This document shows, piece by piece, positions 57,115 through 64,000 of a stretch of DNA of 64,000 nucleotides. The notes under the pieces were generated by a model, which made no database searches, was not told the DNA's origin, and saw only the letters and a list, made by a program, of their open reading frames with translations. This stretch comes from Triglochin maritima (taxonomy: Eukaryota > Streptophyta > Magnoliopsida > Alismatales > Juncaginaceae): NCBI GenBank assembly GCA_963682175.1, contig OY821775.1:15348501-15412500 (forward strand). The letters run 5' to 3'. The position numbers and the translations under genes are program-made. Every line of letters starts with the position of its first letter. Position 1 is the first letter of the stretch.

Positions 57115-58657
57115 TGATTGATCGTTTTATATTTCTACCGCAAGTGCACGGCCGCGTTGAAGCGGTGGCAAATACGGGTCGTCCACTGGGAGGTGTGTCG
57201 ACACTTGGTTTGTGCGAAGGCGAGAGGTAAAGAAAGGGAAGAAAGGTTGGTTACACTAAACTACACTAAGACTCAAATGGAAATGGAGAAGAAGCAAGAA
57301 AACTAAACCCCCAAAGGGGGTAGAGAAATAATGTGAACATAAAGAAGTGTGTGTGTGTTCATTAAGCTCCTCACAACATGTAGTGCATGAAATCATAAAA
57401 CTACATCCAACTTTGCCTCTACATGAATTAAGATAAGACTACATCATTAAAACATACAAGACAATAATTGGAATGAAGCTACATGAACTCAAGTATAAAG
57501 ACTATACCTTACTATGCCTCTACATGAATTAAGATTTCACTACATCATTAAAACATACAAGACATTAGCTAAGGTAAAGGCAACAAGAGCACATACATTA
57601 CAAATTGTGTTTCCAATATTAACTTCATCCATATCCTAACCTTATCATTCCCCATAAAATAGGTCCACTAATCAAAACATAAGCTAAGCTTCATTCAAGA
57701 GCATTAGCATATCAAAGATAAGAGTGGAGACCCATTAGATGGTTATGGAAATCATATAAAGCTCAATGGATAAAAATAACACACACTTAATACACTACAT
57801 AATTATATCACATATTTCTCCACCCCCCAAATGGGGATGGAACTACTCACTACTCATTGCACTACTGATTAGACTAAGTAAAGAAAATATTTAACTAAGA
57901 TACTAAAATTACTAAACAAGAAATTAAACAAAGTAAAGCAACCCACACAAAACAAACAACATAACAAAACAAGATTAAAAGAAACAAATAAACTTTTATT
58001 AACAATGACTCACATTGAAGGTAGCATCCTTCTCCACCTTGAGTTATTGCTTCAAGGCTCACTCCTTAGTAGAGAGAATGCCACCAAACAATGGGTCATT
58101 ACAATGGAAGGTGAAGAGTTCTATTTATAAGCATGGAAAAAGCTGATCGGGGATAATCCCCCGATGTGGGACTAAACCAATACCAAAAATAGCCTAAACG
58201 AACATTAATACAAGTCCAGGAGAAATTTCGACGGATCCTGAGCAATATGGACCGCCAATTAGCGGTCCAAGACCGCCAATTGGCGGTCCAAAATTGTCGG
58301 ATCGTGTTGGAATTTGTTGTGGGCTTTGATTTCTGGTATTGTTTGTCTTTGATGCGGTTACTCGACTTGTTGGAGCTCCGACCCGAATAGAATTGGTAAA
58401 ATACTCCCCATGATGGTGTGGAGTATTCTGTTTTGCTCTTAGGTCCTTCTGTCTTACATTCAGGTCCTTCTCCCTTGCATCTTGGTCCCTAGATCTCACC
58501 ATTCAGTCCTTTTTCCCAGCTTTTGGGTCCTTTCATGGCTCTTCTCTTCAAACCTCTTTATTCCTGAAAACTAAACATAAAACTCGTCACGTAGCATTGC
58601 TTAGGTGTAAGATAATGGATATAAGATACAAATATGAGCATGAAATGATGTCAATCA
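57115..58657 (-). repeat. 3' LTR of the young element (LTR-B)
   Basis: 1543 bp bounded by a 7-bp inverted terminus (TGATTGA/TCAATCA). Twin dyads GGACCGCCAATTAGCGGTCC and GACCGCCAATTGGCGGTC lie at 58248-58286, about 370-410 bp from its 5' end. Repeats AAACATACAAGACA(A/T)TA occur twice near 57450 and 57555. On the minus strand, a TATAAATAG-type box (complement of CTATTTATA) lies at 58120-58129. Confidence 0.92.
58248..58288. repeat. Twin palindromes in LTR-B U3
   Basis: Two near-perfect dyads of 20 and 18 bp lie side by side, each able to fold into a hairpin or bind a dimeric protein. They are about 120 bp upstream (minus strand) of the TATA-like box. Counterparts occur in every LTR-B copy and in the leader of this element and of the Athila-like remnant. 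Confidence 0.8.
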
Positions 58658-58672
58658 AATACCCCGACACCT
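58658..58672 (-). other. Polypurine tract of the young element
   Basis: The minus strand reads AGGTGTCGGGGTATT directly before the 3' LTR start TGATTGACATC. Less purine-pure than most, but correctly placed. Confidence 0.65.
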
Positions 58673-60278
58673 AAGTTTTTGCTAGTCTCGAGCAAAACAA
58701 AGAAAGAGAAAAACAAACGAGAAACAAGAAATCCTAACTCACTTTCGTAGGAATCACGGTTGCACTTAGCACGTGCAACAAGCCGTTAAACCTCTTTGTT
58801 GCCAAGGAGGAGGAGTGTTGTCTCCTGAGGGTTTTCAGCGGATATACCCACAAAATCCGAACAAGATGCATTATTCAATCTAGACCTCGACTCGTTGGAA
58901 ATATTTTTGTCGATCAATGGACGCGGTAATGCTACGGGCCGACTCTATATAGGTGATCAGTCCACACTTCTACCCTAATGAACCATTCGTGCAAGTTAAA
59001 TAAGGAATTATGTGAAAGACATGGACAACCTCAACATCCTCAAGTGCTACAAAGTGTAAAGTCCATTAAGGTTCTTATTTGCATTATCATATTTTTTTTC
59101 TTTTTGTTTCTTTTCACTTTTTTTTTCTTTTACTTTTTATTAGTTGGAGCTTCATTCTCCCAGGGTCAGGTTCCGTGCATCATTGCCCATGAGGACTTAC
59201 ACTATCACGTACACCTTTCCCCACATCTCCACATAGGGCAATCCCTACCACCCGTGTAACGGGAGTTCAGTCGGCGCATCCCAAGTCAGATGACTCGAAA
59301 GCACCAGGCACAAAGTCCCCTCAGACCTAGTTTCCCGAGTGATATGAGCCGTGCGAGAAGAGAGAACACCTACTCACTTATTTCTTATATACACATGAAC
59401 CAAAACTCCTACACTAATGTCTCACAACAGGATTTAGAGGGTCCTTGACTACAACAAACTTCCTTAAGTTAACAGACACGAATTATTGACTCACTAGGTT
59501 CAGGGTGGACTTCATTAAATGTTTGAGCACTGAAACCCTATGATTACTCACCCCCAAGGGAAAACTGGGGTGCATCCTAACGACTCGATAAATCCTAAAG
59601 CCACGTACTAGATATCCTAATGCATCAAGTTCAAGACAATTTTGGGAGCTTTCTTTTTACTTTGCCTCTCAACGGTTTTGCACATGCTAAACACACGCAA
59701 AACCCACAAAACATTTTCTTTCGAAAACACATGAAGATTTTGAAAGAAATGTGAAAATTTTGAAGCACTAGGCAAGCAAAACAAGACAAGTCACCCAAGG
59801 ATCATGACAAGCAGATATATCGATATTAAATGCAGCACACTATCATGACCCTAACAATGCAAACAAAAGAAAACAAAATCAAAGGAAAAAGACTCGACTA
59901 TGTACACACGTAAAACACCCCCCACACCTACTTCATGCATTGTCCTCAATGAATGTGAGCAAAATACGACATGGATGTATGCATGAAACAGAAGAGATCT
60001 CACCAACGAAGTACAAAGGGAAGTGCAAGGTCATGTTGATGGACATAACCCGAATTCCCTTAAAACCTGTGAGATGCTAAAGAAGGGATACAAATACGTG
60101 AAAGAAATGGAGCCCAAATACACAAGGGTTGGGGCTCACAACAATCAATGCTCACTGAAGGAGTCTTTTATTGTACTTCTTTTTTTTCTTTTTTTTCTTT
60201 TTTTTATATAACTATGTACAAACATAAGTTCCCATCTTCATTTGTCAAAAGACATCAAATAGGAACCTCAAGAGTGGG
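58673..60278. other. Non-coding internal region of the young element
   Basis: No coding similarity on either strand. It contains T-rich runs (59088-59145 and 60175-60210). This is where protease and pol would lie in an autonomous relative; I see no remnant of them. Confidence 0.65.
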
Positions 60279-61763
60279 TCAATGCACTTGGAAAGGGAAC
60301 ATGACACCACGTGGGGCCAGAATACGCATGCGTGGGCCCCATTCACAAAGAGCACCAGATGAAATGAGAGGTTCATGAATTGGACGCAAAGGCGTCTCAT
60401 TCAAAGGATCAAACTGAAGGAGCTTGAACCTCTCGAGAGTTTGGGAAATAAGGGGCAACGGAAGAAAAATATCTCCCGTTGCGGAACTGAAGTTATGATC
60501 ATCAATCCAAACTCTCCAACCAACAGGCTGGTGGGTCGGAACGAGGTCAAGCACCTCGTTATGCATGTCCAACTCACCAAGAGAACAGGAAGTGGGTCTC
60601 ATACCCAAGGTATCCTCCAAGGAACTCCTAATACCCTCATGAGCAATGTGGTTGTTTGATGTTCCATCATTTCCAAGATGATCAGGAACAATAGTGAGAG
60701 GCAAACTCTCATCAGGTTGTTTGAAATTGAGGGTACTAGGGAGCTCTTGCTCCACCAGAGGTGAGTCCTTAAGAGGCACAACATGAAGATCATGTGGCTC
60801 AAGGGCTACGGGACAAAAAGATAAGGCACAATCCTGTGCCGACTCATAATGAAGCTGGTCCAAGTTATTCTCAATTTGAATCGAATCCTCCACTAAGTGA
60901 TCGTGAATTGAAACCCCAAGTCCCTCAGACTGACAAGGAGTTTGACTTTGAAAGGTTGTGCTTTGAATTTGTGGATGTGGTGGTGGTTCGATATCAAAAG
61001 AAGAATCCTCATGTTGACAAGAAAGGTTACTCTCCTCACATTCACGTAATTTCTGCGACATTTGACTCACTTGCAATGTCATATTTTGTATGGACTGTTG
61101 AGTGGTTTCCATGAACGTAAGGAAAGTTTGTTTCAAGGAATCAGGTATGCGGTCAACGATGAGGTCCAAGTCAGAGCTTGGGAAATTTTGAGGTTGGGTG
61201 TTGATGGGCTGAGAATGAGTCCAATGATTTGGAGTGGGGTGCTGGTAGAATTCTGGGTATTCGGGAGGAGGATACTGGGGTGAATATGAAGTATAAGAAT
61301 TTGAATAAGAATTGTTTCCCCACGAATCCATCACTCTCGGGATGTACGCGGATGCGTAATGGTCATATTGAGCATTTTTGGAAAATGTATGCTCATACTC
61401 AGGCTCTGGGGGAACATAAGGACATTCCCCGATATTATGACCACTCAACCCACAACAATCGCACGGTATGGCTACTGGAGCCACTGGTGCACTCATGTCA
61501 TCTACCGCATGCATGAAAGAGGCCAAAGTTTGTTGCCCAGAGTATGATCCAACATAACTAGATGGAGATCTAGCCGTCGGTGTCTCTCTCATATCACCCC
61601 TATATGAAGATTGCTCAGTCACATAATAAAGATCATCCCAACCGTACGGGGTATTCGTCTGAGCCACCCCAGGTTGCATGGGTCCGGAATACCAGGGAGA
61701 ATCATCCTGGTCCCAACAATGATATGAATGGTCGCCCATGTAACCATCCATCTCAGCAAACAA
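60279..61763 (-). CDS. Gag C-terminal-half protein of a non-autonomous retroelement
   Basis: 494 codons, uninterrupted, the only ORF of the element. Start MFAEMDGYMGD at 61763, about 1.1 kb after the primer-binding site; the Athila-like remnant has a similar start at 8739. Zinc knuckle CX2CX4HX4C at residues 101-114 (CDCCGLSGHNIGEC). A NNSYSNSY motif (150-157) matches the NDLYSHSYNPGW block of Athila-type gag, followed by a Pro/Tyr-rich linker and a helical, coiled-coil-like stretch (about 199-245). The rest is acidic and disordered-looking. The capsid (Retrotrans_gag) domain found at 19110-19590 in the full-length relative is absent. A plausible role is RNA binding and packaging into particles supplied by a helper; that is inference. 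It is not a known host gene. Confidence 0.8.
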   Translation of the reverse strand: MFAEMDGYMGDHSYHCWDQDDSPWYSGPMQPGVAQTNTPYGWDDLYYVTEQSSYRGDMRETPTARSPSSYVGSYSGQQTLASFMHAVDDMSAPVAPVAIPCDCCGLSGHNIGECPYVPPEPEYEHTFSKNAQYDHYASAYIPRVMDSWGNNSYSNSYTSYSPQYPPPEYPEFYQHPTPNHWTHSQPINTQPQNFPSSDLDLIVDRIPDSLKQTFLTFMETTQQSIQNMTLQVSQMSQKLRECEESNLSCQHEDSSFDIEPPPHPQIQSTTFQSQTPCQSEGLGVSIHDHLVEDSIQIENNLDQLHYESAQDCALSFCPVALEPHDLHVVPLKDSPLVEQELPSTLNFKQPDESLPLTIVPDHLGNDGTSNNHIAHEGIRSSLEDTLGMRPTSCSLGELDMHNEVLDLVPTHQPVGWRVWIDDHNFSSATGDIFLPLPLISQTLERFKLLQFDPLNETPLRPIHEPLISSGALCEWGPRMRILAPRGVMFPFQVH

Positions 61764-62686
61764 CTCTCGAGTCGACCACTCTCACCACCACGAGACTAAG
61801 CTCGCAAAAAGTGCTCGACTCGACCCTAAAATGCTACCAGAGAGTGTAAAGGGGAGGAGACTATAACGTAGAAGAAGGTGAGAAGAAGATGACTCAGAGG
61901 AGAAGGGAAGAATCCCTAAAGCTAGCGTAGGTAACGGGATCAGGAAGAAGCCTAACTAGCAAGCACGGCTCAAACAATGTAAGGCAATGGGTCCTTAGGC
62001 TAGACAACGCCTAACTTCGAGGTCACTAGCCTCGACACGCCTCACCTCCCTACAACGAGGACCACAATGCCCAGCAAGTGATACCAGATCCGGAGATCCA
62101 GTACCTCCTACTATCGACAAGGTAGGCAACGCCGATCAGGTCATGACGGTCTCGACTAGATTACTCTCCTAGTGCGTCCGAATTCCTAGGGCCAATGTCT
62201 ACTTGCTTTTAGTTAAGGCTTTACTTGAGTGTGCTTTTTGGGGCTAAGGGAGGGGTGTTGAAATCCCCCACCTTATCTTTGAAGTCTATAGGTGATGCCC
62301 CTTAAAGATGTTTTGAAATCTTAGGCTAGCAATCAACTCACCAAACAAGCACTCACCTCACTCTTGTTTCGATGCAAACCTTACTCACTAATGAATGTCC
62401 TAATGCGTGAATGAGTGATAAGGAATGCGTACCTCGCTCCAGCAATCAACGACAAAATGTAAAGCAAAGAAAAAAAGATGCATGCAAGGTCTACATATGA
62501 TGCATGACCTAGATGGCAAGAAGTCTAATCTTTTGCTTTGAGTTTTATGGTCCAAGTTGATTAAAGGGGATTGAAATTAAATCTGGGAGCAAACTAAAGA
62601 TCACAACATGCAAAATTGGGCTCCCAGATAACTAAAGTGAACAACATAACAACTGGAACAAATTTGAGAGCAATTGAGGCTCACCA

Positions 62687-62727
62687 GGCCGCCAATTGGC
62701 GGTCCCAGACCGCTGATTGGCGGTCTT
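62687..62727. repeat. Twin dyads in the leader of the young element
   Basis: GGCCGCCAATTGGCGGTC and GACCGCTGATTGGCGGTC lie side by side, followed by TTTTT on the plus strand. They are equivalent in place to 7797-7838 in the Athila-like remnant. Confidence 0.8.
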
Positions 62728-62860
62728 TTTGTAGCTTCTGGTCCTCAAACTTCTCCAGTAGCCTCCCCTTGATCCTTAGGTTCCCTGAAACTAAACAATA
62801 CTGGAAACAAAAAATTAAAAACCCCTCGAATCGCCCAAACCAACGTCTGGACAGAGCACC

Positions 62861-62878
62861 TCCCCGGCAACGGCGCCA
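62861..62878 (-). other. Primer-binding site (tRNA-Asp) of the young element
   Basis: The minus strand reads TGGCGCCGTTGCCGGGGA, a perfect complement of the tRNA-Asp 3' end including CCA, six bases inside the 5' LTR. Confidence 0.95.
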
Positions 62879-62884
62879 AAAACT

Positions 62885-64000
62885 TGATTGATCGTTTTAT
62901 ATTTCTACCGCAAGTGCACGGCCGCGTTGAAGCGGTGGCAAATACGGGTCGTCCACTGGGAGGTGTGTCGACACTTGGTTTGTGCGAAGGCGAGAGGTAA
63001 AGAAAGGGAAGAAAGGTTGGTTACACTAAACTACACTAAGACTCAAATGGAAATGGAGAAGAAGCAAGAAAACTAAACCCCCAAAGGGGGTAGAGAAATA
63101 ATGTGAACATAAAGAAGTGTGTGTGTGTTCATTAAGCTCCTCACAACATGTAGTGCATGAAATCATAAAACTACATCCAACTTTGCCTCTACATGAATTA
63201 AGATAAGACTACATCATTAAAACATACAAGACAATAATTGGAATGAAGCTACATGAACTCAAGTATAAAGACTATACCTTACTATGCCTCTACATGAATT
63301 AAGATTTCACTACATCATTAAAACATACAAGACATTAGCTAAGGTAAAGGCAACAAGAGCACATACATTACAAATTGTGTTTCCAATATTAACTTCATCC
63401 ATATCCTAACCTTATCATTCCCCATAAAATAGGTCCACTAATCAAAGCATAAGCTAAGCTTCATTCAAGAGCATTAGCATATCAAAGATAAGAGTGGAGA
63501 CCCATTAGATGGTTATGGAAATCATATAAAGCTCAATGGATAAAAATAACACACACTTAATACACTACATAATTATATCACATATTTCTTCACCCCCCAA
63601 ATGGGGATGGAACTACTCACTACTCATTACACTACTGATTAGACTAAGTAAAGAAAACATTTAACTAAGATACTAAAATTACTAAACAAGAAATTAAACA
63701 AAGTAAAGCAACCCACACAAAACAAACAACATAACAAAACAAGATTAAAAGAAACAAATAAACTTTTATTAACAATGACTCACATTGAAGGTAGCATCCT
63801 TCTCCACCTTGAGTTATTGCTTCAAGGCTCACTCCTTAGTAGAGAGAATGCCACCAAACAATGGGTCATTACAATGGAAGGTGAAGAGTTCTATTTATAA
63901 GCATGGAAAAAGCTGATCGGGGATAATCCCCCGATGTGGGACTAAACCAATACCAAAAATAGCCTAAACGAACATTAATACAAGTCCAGGAGAAATTTCG
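62885..64000 (-). repeat. 5' LTR of the young element, partial
   Basis: It starts (plus strand) TGATTGATCG at 62885 and matches 57115-58230 almost base for base until the window ends; about 430 bp are missing. Confidence 0.93.

Larger units (their letters stand above)
57115..64000 (-). mobile_element. Young non-autonomous Gypsy-type LTR element (LTR-B), 5' LTR cut by window edge
   Basis: A minus-strand element: 5' LTR from beyond 64000 down to 62885, perfect tRNA-Asp primer-binding site (62861-62878), leader with twin dyads (62687-62727), one 494-codon gag-like ORF (61763-60279), about 1.6 kb non-coding, purine tract (58658-58672) and 3' LTR (58657-57115). No protease, RT or integrase is encoded. 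The visible part of the 5' LTR (1116 bp) differs from the 3' LTR by only a handful of substitutions (for example 57678/63448, 57859/63629, 57889/63659), so insertion was recent. It is inserted in LTR-D. Confidence 0.9.

Noticed and set aside
60375..61849. Plus-strand frames opposite the 494-codon ORF
   Set aside because: They overlap a longer frame on the minus strand that has a zinc knuckle and retroelement context.
62861..62878. tRNA-Asp gene
   Set aside because: Only the 18-nt 3' end is present, as a primer-binding site; no cloverleaf around it.

Overview
This is a repeat-dominated stretch of a flowering-plant (probably eudicot) nuclear genome. The evidence is Ty1/Copia and Ty3/Gypsy retrotransposons with plant-type primer-binding sites, hAT, Mutator and Tourist-type DNA elements, captured fragments of plant pentatricopeptide-repeat and flavonoid-glucosyltransferase genes, and one apparently intact plant armadillo-repeat gene with an intron. 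No bacterial-type operons, CRISPR, rRNA or tRNA genes were seen.

Layout. 1-955: broken Copia pol. 956-6825: mostly unassigned AT-rich DNA with a foldback element (about 3661-4367) and a 689-bp hAT-type MITE with a perfect 8-bp target duplication (4400-5088). 6826-22406: an internally deleted Athila-like Gypsy element (+), split by a Copia element (8955-18320, TSD AGTTC) and by a solo LTR (19896-21293, TSD TATAT). 23236-40294: a Mutator-like element of about 1.9 kb (9-bp TSD, one mismatch) carrying PPR and flavonoid-glucosyltransferase fragments, expanded to 17 kb by nested insertions. These are a solo Copia LTR that itself holds another DNA element, a Tourist MITE, and a solo Gypsy-like LTR that holds a further solo LTR and a full chromovirus (31699-40129, TSD CAAAC). 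41896-44067: the armadillo-repeat gene. 44720-46784: another solo Copia LTR. About 47480-49286: an hAT transposase relic. 49287-50835: a Copia-family LTR whose two flanks do not match. 50836-53853: a decayed Athila-like pol (-). 53854-57114: an LTR interrupted by a solo Copia LTR (TSD TTTCC). 57115-64000: a young non-autonomous Gypsy-type element (-) whose only ORF is the C-terminal half of an Athila-like gag; its 5' LTR runs off the window.

Working names: LTR-A = the 2.0-kb Copia LTR (five loci, six copies); LTR-B = the 1.54-kb LTR of the young element (four copies); LTR-C and LTR-D = older relatives of LTR-B. LTR-A carries a dense array of GGTCGACC dyads upstream of its TATA-like box. The LTR of the unrelated chromovirus carries the same motif in a comparable place, which is the most unusual signal in the window. 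Many insertions can be resolved exactly, because target duplications or related copies reveal the empty site.
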